This document shows positions 54,931-62,169 of a stretch of DNA of 64,000 bases, in pieces. How positions within the stretch are numbered: the first letter of the stretch is position 1; each line of letters begins with the position of its first letter. This DNA comes from a virus. The position numbers and the translations under genes are program-made. Location of the stretch: IMG/VR virus record IMGVR_UViG_3300042562_001598, positions 25,149 to 89,148 of that record, one strand, 5' to 3'. The notes beneath the pieces are model-generated. The model was not told where the DNA came from. It did not search any database and saw nothing but the letters and a program-made list of their open reading frames with translations.

Positions 54931-55914
54931 ATGGAAAATAGTTTATATCCTAAAGTTAGTTACGACCGAATGTTTATTTATGCTTGGTATGAGAAAACCA
55001 ATGAATATGAAACTAAATTTGGTGAACACTGGGTGAAAGCAGATGTTGACCCTAAAACTGATATTGACAAATATGTTAGAAGTTCTATGAATAGACGAAA
55101 AGACCTTTTTGATGATGGGACTATTGTTGTTGAATCAATATGGGATGTAACAGAATATTCTAAAAAATATGATAAATATTACCCTAAATCACATGTTGAT
55201 GATAAGATTCGTAAAGAAATCGGGTATGTTAAACAAAGTGAGGTTCATAATCTTCACTTTGCAATTTTAGTTGAGAAAGTAAATGAGATTCTTAACAAAG
55301 AAAATCAACAAAAACCTGAAGTAGGTTTATCTACAGCACAATACGATGATGCGGTTTTAGTTTTGAACGCTATTGACAATGGTAAACGTGTAATTTTTTC
55401 TGAATTAGCGGCAAGATATGGTAAAACGATTTGGTCTTCAGCGATAGCTGTTGAGACGGGTATTCCAATTGTTATTGTAGCTTCTTATGTGTTAACATCA
55501 TTTACCTCGTTCAAAAATGATATTATGGATTTTCAACAATTTCAAAACATTAAGACTGTTGATACTTCGGATGGCGATTATAAAGAACAAATTAAAAAAT
55601 ACGTAGATGAAGGAAAACAAGTTATGGTATTTCTATCACTATGTAATGGTATAGGTCGTAATGACCGTATTAACTTCTTAAATAACCTTAATGTTCAAAG
55701 ATTAGTTTTTGTTGATGAAGCGGATTATGGTGCTCACCAAAAGAAACAATTTGAAGCTTTAAAGGCATTAGTGAGTAATGATGATATTTTGATATTAATG
55801 ACCGGAACTAACTCAGATAGAGCTTCATCAGATTGGGATATTGATTTTATGTTGTCTACAACATATTTTGAACTTTTAGTCAATAAAAAAGAGTCCATGG
55901 CTTTGGTTAATTAA
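54931..55914 (+). CDS. SF2 helicase, N-terminal half (split gene)
   Basis: A 327-residue protein. The first 110 residues (MFIYAWYEKTNEYETKFGEH, then WVKADVDP, RRKDLFDDG and ESIWDVTEYSKKY) resemble, in outline, GIY-YIG/T5orf172-type nuclease domains, but this is not certain. Residues about 135-325 are the first RecA-like lobe of an SF2 helicase: motif I ELAARYGKTIW near residue 160, motif Ia AIAVETGIPIVIVASYVL, motif II VFVDEADYG near residue 258, motif III LMTGTNSDRA near residue 288. It stops where the second lobe would begin. The second lobe is encoded by the next gene. The gap between them holds a promoter and start. Confidence 0.75.
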   Translation: MENSLYPKVSYDRMFIYAWYEKTNEYETKFGEHWVKADVDPKTDIDKYVRSSMNRRKDLFDDGTIVVESIWDVTEYSKKYDKYYPKSHVDDKIRKEIGYVKQSEVHNLHFAILVEKVNEILNKENQQKPEVGLSTAQYDDAVLVLNAIDNGKRVIFSELAARYGKTIWSSAIAVETGIPIVIVASYVLTSFTSFKNDIMDFQQFQNIKTVDTSDGDYKEQIKKYVDEGKQVMVFLSLCNGIGRNDRINFLNNLNVQRLVFVDEADYGAHQKKQFEALKALVSNDDILILMTGTNSDRASSDWDIDFMLSTTYFELLVNKKESMALVN

Positions 55915-55933
55915 TATATTATAACTATTTTTG
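55902..55933 (+). promoter_or_regulatory. Bacteroidetes-type promoter between helicase halves
   Basis: TTTG at 55902-55905 and TATTTTTG at 55926-55933 (full TAnnTTTG match), 20 bases apart. It begins inside the 3' end of the first helicase half and ends 23 bases before the ATG of the second. Confidence 0.6.
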
Positions 55934-55956
55934 ATAAAAAATAAAAAATCAATATT

Positions 55957-57201
55957 ATGTTAAAGTTTTTCAAAAAAGATATTAAAAGAGATTTAATATA
56001 CGCTTCAGTTCAGGGGTATCAATTAGATTTGAGACCGGTTGTTGAAAAAGCAAAACAACTTCATTCTAACCATGATGAATTACCATCTTGGCGTAAACTT
56101 GTGGAAAACCCTAAAAAAGGTAAAGGTTGGTTTGTTACATTACTGGAGGGCATGTTCAAAGGAAAACATAATCTTAATGGAATTAATGTTGAGAATCTTG
56201 TGGATTCAACTAATGGAGAATTATCAAATCGTCGTGTTACTATGATGTTTTTTCCGGATAATACTAAAGTTGCTAATCTTATAACTATTGGTAAAATAGC
56301 CCAAGAAACTTTGGGAGGTTGGAAAATTAAAGTCCTTAACGGGATGACGGTTAAAGATAATTCTGAATGTGAACAAAAAGTTAAAGAATGTATAGAATCT
56401 ACTGATGATAATGTTTTGATTATCTCATCTAAAATGGCTCAACGGTCTTTTTCCCAAAGTTTAATAACGGAAGTTTATTTAGCTTATGATAATGGTCAAG
56501 ATGGTGCAACAATTCAAAAGATGTCCAGAGGTTTGACTTCAAATACTTCTGATAAAATAGCTCGTATTTTTTCATTATCATTTGACCCTAATCGTGATGA
56601 TAAAATAGATACTTTAGTATTTCAAGCAGCTTTAAATCAGGTTGAAAAGAAAGGTAAAACAGATATTCGAAAAGAATTACGAAGAGTGTATGAGTCAATT
56701 GACATTTATTCTTGTAATGATGATGGTGCGTTTAAGTTAAATGTTGATGATTATGTCAAACAAGCACTTGAGAAAAAAGGTATTTTTCGTGTTATGGGTA
56801 AAAAGTCTGACCTTACTATGCTTAGTAAAGAACAACTAAATGCTTTGGCTCAAGGTAATGTGAGTTTTCTTCGTAATGAAATGAAAGAAAAAACTGAAAT
56901 TGGTAAAACAAAAGACCCTTTACCTAAAAACATTGGTAAAACAGAAACGGAAAAACCTAATGATAAAGAAATTAACAAAGTTCGTGAGGTTATTATTAGT
57001 ATTATTGAACATTCTGATATTATTATGTTAGCAGCTAAAAATCAGGGAGGTAAAAATATTATTGAAGCTTTAGCCATCATTGAAAAAAATAATTGGACTT
57101 CAATAATAGAAAAAGAATTTGAAGTGAGATATGATGTTATTAAGTATGTATTTACGATGGGGGTTATAAAGAATGAGTGGGTTGATATTCTTCACGGATA
57201 A
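55957..57201 (+). CDS. SF2 helicase, C-terminal half (split gene)
   Basis: A 414-residue protein that starts after the helicase hinge. DLIYASVQGYQLDLRPVVEK and MMFFPDNTKVANLITIGKIA match the second RecA-like lobe entry. NVLIISSKMAQRSFSQSLIT is motif V-like and GATIQKMSRGLTSN is motif VI (Q-K-x-x-R-G). Residues about 275-414 form a Lys/Glu-rich accessory region that includes helical stretches. Alone it would lack motif I and II and be inactive. Together with the 54931 product it should form a full motor. The reading frame is intact and has its own promoter, so a sequencing error is unlikely. Confidence 0.75.
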   Translation: MLKFFKKDIKRDLIYASVQGYQLDLRPVVEKAKQLHSNHDELPSWRKLVENPKKGKGWFVTLLEGMFKGKHNLNGINVENLVDSTNGELSNRRVTMMFFPDNTKVANLITIGKIAQETLGGWKIKVLNGMTVKDNSECEQKVKECIESTDDNVLIISSKMAQRSFSQSLITEVYLAYDNGQDGATIQKMSRGLTSNTSDKIARIFSLSFDPNRDDKIDTLVFQAALNQVEKKGKTDIRKELRRVYESIDIYSCNDDGAFKLNVDDYVKQALEKKGIFRVMGKKSDLTMLSKEQLNALAQGNVSFLRNEMKEKTEIGKTKDPLPKNIGKTETEKPNDKEINKVREVIISIIEHSDIIMLAAKNQGGKNIIEALAIIEKNNWTSIIEKEFEVRYDVIKYVFTMGVIKNEWVDILHG

Positions 57202-57202
57202 T

Positions 57203-57233
57203 TTTGGATATTAAATATTATTACCTATTTTTG
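57203..57233 (+). promoter_or_regulatory. Bacteroidetes-type promoter for the methyltransferase gene
   Basis: TTTG at 57203-57206 and TATTTTTG at 57226-57233 (full TAnnTTTG match), 19 bases apart. It lies two bases after the helicase stop and 17 bases before the ATG at 57251. Confidence 0.65.
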
Positions 57234-57250
57234 TAAAAAAAAAAGAAATT

Positions 57251-58426
57251 ATGTTTTCACGAATAAAATTTGATATTAGTGCTATGGTTACTGATATTTA
57301 TAGTAAAATACCTCAAGAGATGTTTGAGTCTGATGTAACTACTTTTGTAGATATACAAGCGGCTGGATTACAATTTATCATTCCTTTAATAGAGATACTT
57401 CGTAAGAAAGGACATTCTGACGATAACATTCGTAATAGAGTGTATGCTTATGCCGAGAATGATTTATATTTAAATTACGTTATGTTTAAATATAAGGGCT
57501 TACCAATAACGTATAAAATATATGATGAAAAAATTAATATGAAATTTGATGTTGTAATTGGTAATCCACCTTATAATAAACAAGTTGGACCTAAAAAAAC
57601 TCAACCTGTGTGGCCTAAATTTGTTGAAAAATCTTTTGATATGTGTAAGGAAGACGGTTACGTTAGTTTAATACATCCAAATGGATGGAGAAATTTTGAT
57701 GGAAAGTTTAAGGATATTCAAAAATTATTATTATCTAAATGTGTTAAATATATTAATATGAATTCACCTAGTGATGGTGTAGAAGTATTTAAAGCTCAAA
57801 TTGCTTTTGATTATTATCTTATACAAAATAAAAGTCATGAAAATGAATTGGTTGATATTGTTGATTATGATGATAAATTACACAATATTGACATTAGAAA
57901 TTTTGATTTTATACCAAATAGTAATATAGATTTAGTTTATTCTTTAGTTGCTAAAGAAGGTGAGGAGACTGTTAAAATTTTACATAGTTATTCTGATTAT
58001 GAAACCAGAAAAAATTATATGTCAAAAGTTAGGACTGAAGAACATATTTACCCTTGTGTGTATACTGTAAAAACTAATGACACATTAACATATTTTTATA
58101 GCAATAAAAACGATAACGGACATTTTGGCGTTCCCAAAGTAATATGGGGTAACGGTGCTAGTTATGGTGTGATTATTGACGAAAATGGTGAATATGGTTT
58201 GACACAGTTCTCATACGCTATTGTTGATGAACCTAATAATTTACCGTTAATAAAAAAAGTATTGCAAAGTAAGTGTTTTATTCAGAATATTATGGGGTAT
58301 TATGGTGGTACAACGTTAATAATATTTAACAGAAAAATTATCTCAACATTTCGTAAAGATTTTTGGAAAGAATTTCTTGATGAAAATAACAATGTTATAG
58401 AACCAAAACTTACAGATGTTAAATAA
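57251..58426 (+). CDS. N6-adenine DNA methyltransferase with altered SAM motif
   Basis: A 391-residue protein. The catalytic motif IV is clear: FDVVIGNPPYNKQVGP near residue 105, followed by the usual YVSLIHPNGWRNFDGKF strand-helix and later GTTLIIFNRKII. At the N-terminus (residues about 30-45), where SAM-binding motif I should be, the text is TFVDIQAAGLQFIIPL. It has the FxD position but not the usual DPxxGxGxF glycines. Thus the target-side domain is intact while SAM binding may be weakened. The gene overlaps the next by 11 bases, and that next gene has an intact motif I. I infer a two-component methylase. It follows the split helicase. Confidence 0.75.
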   Translation: MFSRIKFDISAMVTDIYSKIPQEMFESDVTTFVDIQAAGLQFIIPLIEILRKKGHSDDNIRNRVYAYAENDLYLNYVMFKYKGLPITYKIYDEKINMKFDVVIGNPPYNKQVGPKKTQPVWPKFVEKSFDMCKEDGYVSLIHPNGWRNFDGKFKDIQKLLLSKCVKYINMNSPSDGVEVFKAQIAFDYYLIQNKSHENELVDIVDYDDKLHNIDIRNFDFIPNSNIDLVYSLVAKEGEETVKILHSYSDYETRKNYMSKVRTEEHIYPCVYTVKTNDTLTYFYSNKNDNGHFGVPKVIWGNGASYGVIIDENGEYGLTQFSYAIVDEPNNLPLIKKVLQSKCFIQNIMGYYGGTTLIIFNRKIISTFRKDFWKEFLDENNNVIEPKLTDVK

Positions 58427-58838
58427 ATATAAAAAACATATAAGAGACAGAGTTTATATGTCGGGTATTGATAGAGATAAACTTAGAATTAAACAAACTG
58501 CTGAGGTATTTACACCTCAGCATCTTGTTATAACAACATTAGATAAATTGGAATTAGAAAATCCGGAATTATTTACTGACCCAACAAAAACTTTTATAGA
58601 TAATAGTTGTGGTGATGGTGAGTTCCTGGGGGAGATTGTAATACGAAAGATGGAACGTAGTGGTTGTACATTAGAACAAGCTTTATCAACCACTTATGGT
58701 GTTGATATAATGGAAGATAATATTGAGGAATGTAAAAAGAGATTGGCTGGTCCTACACCTACTGAAGAAATATACAGAATCCTTAATAAAAATATTGTTT
58801 GTCACGATGGTTTAACTTATAATTACGATTTTAATTAA
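58416..58838 (+). CDS. SAM-binding methyltransferase half with intact motif I, lacking NPPY
   Basis: A 140-residue protein. LRIKQTAEVFTPQHLVITTL matches the entry (FxT/TPxxLVxxxL) of adenine-methylase domains. TFIDNSCGDGEFLGEIVIRK near residue 59 has the motif I glycine pattern. TYGVDIMEDNIEECKKRL is motif II. The protein ends at NIVCHDGLTYNYDFN, just before where NPPY (motif IV) should follow. So it has the SAM site but no catalytic motif, complementary to the upstream gene. The overlap of 11 bases fixes their stoichiometry. Small proteins of this kind occur in other phages beside longer methylases, as far as I recall. Confidence 0.75.
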   Translation: MLNKYKKHIRDRVYMSGIDRDKLRIKQTAEVFTPQHLVITTLDKLELENPELFTDPTKTFIDNSCGDGEFLGEIVIRKMERSGCTLEQALSTTYGVDIMEDNIEECKKRLAGPTPTEEIYRILNKNIVCHDGLTYNYDFN

Positions 58839-58843
58839 AAAAA

Positions 58844-58874
58844 TTTGGTAATTCAAAAAAAGGTGTTATCTTTG
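58844..58874 (+). promoter_or_regulatory. Bacteroidetes-type promoter
   Basis: TTTG at 58844-58847 and TATCTTTG at 58867-58874 (full TAnnTTTG match), 19 bases apart, six bases after the methylase gene. It lies 18 bases before the ATG at 58893. Confidence 0.7.
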
Positions 58875-58892
58875 ATAAAAATAAATGACACT

Positions 58893-59453
58893 ATGAAAAC
58901 TCAAACAAAATACATCTTATTTGTTTTTACTAAACAAGATAATTTAAATGAATTAGTAACATTGATTGCTGAAGAACTTACACCAATTTCTTATTCCCCT
59001 AAGATTAATTATTATTATGATAATCAATCTATGATATTCACATTTGATTCCCAGGAAGAATTTGGTGATATTAAAGAGTATGTTGACATTCTGTTTGACG
59101 ACTTAGATATGACATATGTGTTATTACCTTACAACACTGACAATATGTCATACAATACACCTATTGATGTGTCAAATCATTTATTTGACCTAAATTTACC
59201 TGAAGATGTGTCAGGTAATATTGATGCGGGGCGAAAATTGTTACATGATGAATTAACTGACAACGTTATGTCATTTTTCAAAAAGATTGAATTTAATGAA
59301 GAAATTGACGAAGATGATGATGAAGATATTTTATTAAAACAAATAAAACCATTACCTTTGACCTTGGACAACATTTTAGATAAAATAAATGATTGCGGGA
59401 TTTCTTCTCTAACAAATGATGAATTAAATTTATTAAACAAATACTCTAAATAA
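58893..59453 (+). CDS. Acidic hypothetical protein upstream of sigma factor
   Basis: A 186-residue protein. ATG at 58893 is preferred over an upstream in-frame TTG because a promoter ends at 58874 and the TTG overlaps its -33 box. The N-terminus (MKTQTKYILFVFTKQDN) is alpha/beta. A strongly acidic stretch follows (NEEIDEDDDEDILLKQ). The C-terminus (LDNILDKINDCGISSLTNDE, then LNLLNKYSK) resembles a short helical tail seen on several Bacteroidetes proteins (LDxILDKIxxxGxxSLTxxE). It lies three bases before the sigma gene, so a regulatory link is possible. Confidence 0.6.
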   Translation: MKTQTKYILFVFTKQDNLNELVTLIAEELTPISYSPKINYYYDNQSMIFTFDSQEEFGDIKEYVDILFDDLDMTYVLLPYNTDNMSYNTPIDVSNHLFDLNLPEDVSGNIDAGRKLLHDELTDNVMSFFKKIEFNEEIDEDDDEDILLKQIKPLPLTLDNILDKINDCGISSLTNDELNLLNKYSK

Positions 59454-59456
59454 TAT

Positions 59457-60257
59457 ATGAAAACTAAAAGCTATTCAATTCCGATTAATCAAGAAGAAAT
59501 TAATGTTTATCTTAAAGATATTCGTAAGATAAAAGTTATGACTCCTGAACGAGAGAGAGAACTATCAGCACTTATAAGTTCTGGGACATTAACTGAAAAA
59601 GAAATTCAACAAGTTAATAAGGAACTTTTGGAAGGTAACTTACGATTTGTAATTACGGTCGCTAAACAATATCAAAACCAAGGATTACCATTTCCTGACT
59701 TAATCGCTGAAGGTAATTTAGGTCTTATGAAAGCCATTCATAATTTTGACTGGTCAAAAAACCTAAGATTTATTTCTTATGCTGTATGGTGGGTTAAACA
59801 ATCTATTTTACAATCATTGAATGATAATGCTAGAACTATACGACTACCGGTTAATGTTGTTCAGGATTTACATCGTGCTAAGAAAGAGATTGAAAATAAT
59901 GGTGGAAAACTTGAAGATAAGTTTCAAAATTTACCATCAATGATATGTTTAGATATGAGTATTAATGAAGATGGTGACACTTTAGTTGACATAATTAAAA
60001 ACGACCAAGCGGATATGCCGGATGAAATATTTAATAGTAAGGATTTATTAAAACAAAAACTTATGTCTTTATTACATATGTTAAATGAAAGAGAAAAAAT
60101 CATTATTGAGGATTATTTTGGATTGTCGGGTGCACCAAGAACACTTGAGGATATTGGTAATGATTTTGGATTAACTAAAGAAAGGGTTAGACAAATCAAA
60201 GAGAAGTCAATTAGATTTTTAAGAAACAATTCTAAAGAATTATTTGATTATGTATAA
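59457..60257 (+). CDS. Sigma-70 family factor, primary-like
   Basis: A 266-residue sigma factor resembling the Bacteroidetes primary sigma without region 1.1. Region 1.2 is NVYLKDIRKIKVMTPERER. Region 2 contains GNLRFVITVAKQYQNQGLPF, DLIAEGNLGLMKAIHNFDW and the DNA-melting AVWWVKQSIL. The region 3 area reads RTIRLPVNVVQDLHRAKKEI. Region 4 has REKIIIEDYFGLSGAPRTLE and the helix-turn-helix LTKERVRQIKEKSIRFLRNN. It would redirect host RNA polymerase to phage promoters; T4 uses gp55 for this, which is much smaller. All regions seem intact, so this looks like a whole gene captured from a host. A terminator follows. Confidence 0.9.
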   Translation: MKTKSYSIPINQEEINVYLKDIRKIKVMTPERERELSALISSGTLTEKEIQQVNKELLEGNLRFVITVAKQYQNQGLPFPDLIAEGNLGLMKAIHNFDWSKNLRFISYAVWWVKQSILQSLNDNARTIRLPVNVVQDLHRAKKEIENNGGKLEDKFQNLPSMICLDMSINEDGDTLVDIIKNDQADMPDEIFNSKDLLKQKLMSLLHMLNEREKIIIEDYFGLSGAPRTLEDIGNDFGLTKERVRQIKEKSIRFLRNNSKELFDYV

Positions 60258-60277
60258 GATTAAATGAAAAAATATAG

Positions 60278-60311
60278 AAACCTTCTATTTATTATAATAG
60301 AAGGTTTTTTA
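60278..60311 (+). terminator. Terminator after the sigma gene
   Basis: A perfect 12-base-pair stem (AAACCTTCTATT/AATAGAAGGTTT) with a six-base loop and T-run, about 20 bases after the sigma stop codon. It isolates the sigma gene from the membrane/amidase genes. Confidence 0.9.
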
Positions 60312-60334
60312 TTTTTAGTAAAAAAGAAATATTT

Positions 60335-60607
60335 ATGAAAACAATTGTTAATTTTATTGATGTATGGGGTAACCGAATAGTATTTTTACTAGTATTGGTT
60401 ATTTTTATGAAAACTTGTACCACAAATGGGAAAGTTGATAAGGTGGCTCAAAGAGTGGATTCTTTAGAGGTAACACTAACTGAAGGTATTAAGATTGAGG
60501 GCTTAAAATCTGAAAAAAGAATGATTCAGTCAACGGATAGAAAAATTTTAGATGTTCAACGACAGACTGAAATTGATAAAGAATTAAACAAACTTATAAA
60601 GAAATAA
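60335..60607 (+). CDS. Small membrane-anchored coiled-coil protein
   Basis: A 90-residue protein. Residues about 12-26 are a membrane anchor (NRIVFLLVLVIFMKTC), with a Cys at its end. The rest is a charged coiled coil (VAQRVDSLEVTLTEGIK, then EIDKELNKLIKK). The start overlaps a candidate ATATTTAT element. The stop overlaps the next ATG region. It may be a periplasm- or membrane-side protein of the lysis or superinfection module. Function unknown. Confidence 0.55.
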   Translation: MKTIVNFIDVWGNRIVFLLVLVIFMKTCTTNGKVDKVAQRVDSLEVTLTEGIKIEGLKSEKRMIQSTDRKILDVQRQTEIDKELNKLIKK

Positions 60608-61545
60608 TGAATTTAATTTGGAAGTGGTTAAAAGAAAATCCGATAAGGTCAATGTTTTTAATACCAATTTTATTGGTTACGGTAATATCCATATCACATG
60701 TTGTTGCTTGGTATTCATTATCTAACCCAATTAGTTGGGCTATTTATCTATCTATAGCTATTGAAGCGGCTGCGATGACAGCATTGGTAGCTGCAACTAA
60801 TAGAATTAAAGGTGGAGTCTGGATAATGTTTGGTTTAGTAACTTTAATTCAGATGATTGGTAATATATTCTTCTCATATAAAGAGATTGATTCTAATAGT
60901 GACTTATTTAAGTCTTGGGTTGAATTAACTAGTCCTATTTGGGAACTGTTAGGTTCTGATATTAACGATGTGGTGTCATTAAAAAGATGGTTAGCGTTTT
61001 TAGAAGGTGGGTTATTACCTATAATTTCTTTAACTTCTTTGCACTTTTTTGTTAAATATGATGAACTTGACCTGGAGAATAAAAAAGTTTTAAATGAAGT
61101 TTTTGAAGAAAAAAAAAATGAATCTGAAGATTTAGATGATTCTATTAATGAATCAATTGATGTTGAAGTTATGGAATCTGAAGATTTAGAAACTGAAGAT
61201 ATTCTTGAATCTGAAGTGTTAAAACTTGAAAGTAATATTGAAGAAGTTATAGAGGATGAGGTTCAAGATGTCACCGACACAAATGTCACCGACACAAATG
61301 TCGGAGACATAACTGAAAGTGTTACTAACACTGACCTTATCAGTGAAGAACAACAAAGAATAATTGATAATACTAATTTAAGTAATTTAGAGTATGTTAA
61401 AAAAATGCTCGGAATTCCAAACCCTATTACACAAACTACAGAACCGGAAATTGAAAAAGAAGACGAAATTATAATTGATGACAATACTAATGATGGTGAA
61501 ATTTCAGATAATAAAGTAAGACTAACTTATACAAAAAATAGTTAA
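60607..61545 (+). CDS. Four-helix membrane protein with acidic cytoplasmic tail
   Basis: A 312-residue protein. Four membrane helices are seen at about residues 15-38, 41-64, 69-92 and 129-152 (FLIPILLVTVISISHVVAW, WAIYLSIAIEAAAMTALV, VWIMFGLVTLIQMIGNIFF, LEGGLLPIISLTSLHFF). The C-terminal 150 residues are very acidic (ESEDLDDS, VIEDEVQD) with a short VTDTN tandem repeat and an LSNLEYVKKMLGI motif. It could be a holin-like or host-membrane-modifying protein. It lies before the amidase-like gene. Confidence 0.6.
   Translation: MNLIWKWLKENPIRSMFLIPILLVTVISISHVVAWYSLSNPISWAIYLSIAIEAAAMTALVAATNRIKGGVWIMFGLVTLIQMIGNIFFSYKEIDSNSDLFKSWVELTSPIWELLGSDINDVVSLKRWLAFLEGGLLPIISLTSLHFFVKYDELDLENKKVLNEVFEEKKNESEDLDDSINESIDVEVMESEDLETEDILESEVLKLESNIEEVIEDEVQDVTDTNVTDTNVGDITESVTNTDLISEEQQRIIDNTNLSNLEYVKKMLGIPNPITQTTEPEIEKEDEIIIDDNTNDGEISDNKVRLTYTKNS
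61270..61305 (+). repeat. Short tandem repeat GTCACCGACACAAAT
   Basis: Two exact copies of a 15-base unit, followed by a partial third copy (GTCGGAGAC), encode VTDTN-VTDTN-VGD in the acidic tail. This is a minor slippage-prone repeat. Confidence 0.7.
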
Positions 61546-61572
61546 TCATAAATATTTTTAATTCATCATAAA

Positions 61573-62169
61573 ATGGTTGAAATAATTAAATATGGTAAGT
61601 TCAAACCTAAAGGAAAACAAAAAAAGAAACGACAAATAATATTAACTCATACCTCAAGAAATATTAATGATTATCTATTGATGTTAAAACATAGGTATAA
61701 TGGGAAATATAGTAGAATACCCAATTATATTATAACTCAAGATGGTAAAGTATTACAATTATTGGGTAATGGGGAGTACTCAACATATTTTCAAGATTTA
61801 AATGTTGATAGAAATTCGGTTATTATATGTTTAGAAAATTTGGGATGGTTACAAAAAGAACCAATGACAGGTAATTATATTAATTGGATTGGTGATATTT
61901 ATAAAGGAAATACCATTGATAAAAAATGGAGAGACTATTATTTTTGGCATCCATATTCAGATAGTCAAATGAACTCGTTAAGTTTTTTATGTAAAAAAAT
62001 ATTAAAAGAAATTTCGATTAAAACACAAATTATAAGTAATAATACTAAAATAACTAATATTGAAAAACATGAAGGGATTGTAACGAGAAGTAATTTTAAT
62101 CTTAATTTTACAGATGTTAGTCCCGCATTTAATTTTGATAACTTTATAAAACAAATAGAAAATGAATAG
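61573..62169 (+). CDS. N-acetylmuramoyl-L-alanine amidase-like (Amidase_2/PGRP) protein
   Basis: A 198-residue protein. The strand-helix pattern IILTHTSRNINDYLLMLK, then KYSRIPNYIITQDGKVLQLL, SVIICLENLGWL and a late KHEGIVTRSNFNLNF stretch with DVSPAFNF match the Amidase_2/PGRP family. The zinc site would use H in LTHTSRN and H in IEKHEGIV. These enzymes cut the bond between muramic acid and the peptide in peptidoglycan. It has no signal peptide, so it would be an endolysin needing a holin, or virion-associated. The surrounding membrane proteins support a lysis role. Confidence 0.75.
   Translation: MVEIIKYGKFKPKGKQKKKRQIILTHTSRNINDYLLMLKHRYNGKYSRIPNYIITQDGKVLQLLGNGEYSTYFQDLNVDRNSVIICLENLGWLQKEPMTGNYINWIGDIYKGNTIDKKWRDYYFWHPYSDSQMNSLSFLCKKILKEISIKTQIISNNTKITNIEKHEGIVTRSNFNLNFTDVSPAFNFDNFIKQIENE

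Noticed and set aside
55914-55957. Frameshift or sequencing error joining the two helicase halves
   Set aside because: The gap has a stop, a promoter-like sequence and an ATG with suitable spacing, and both genes are intact in frame. I therefore read it as a real gene split, but raw reads should be checked.
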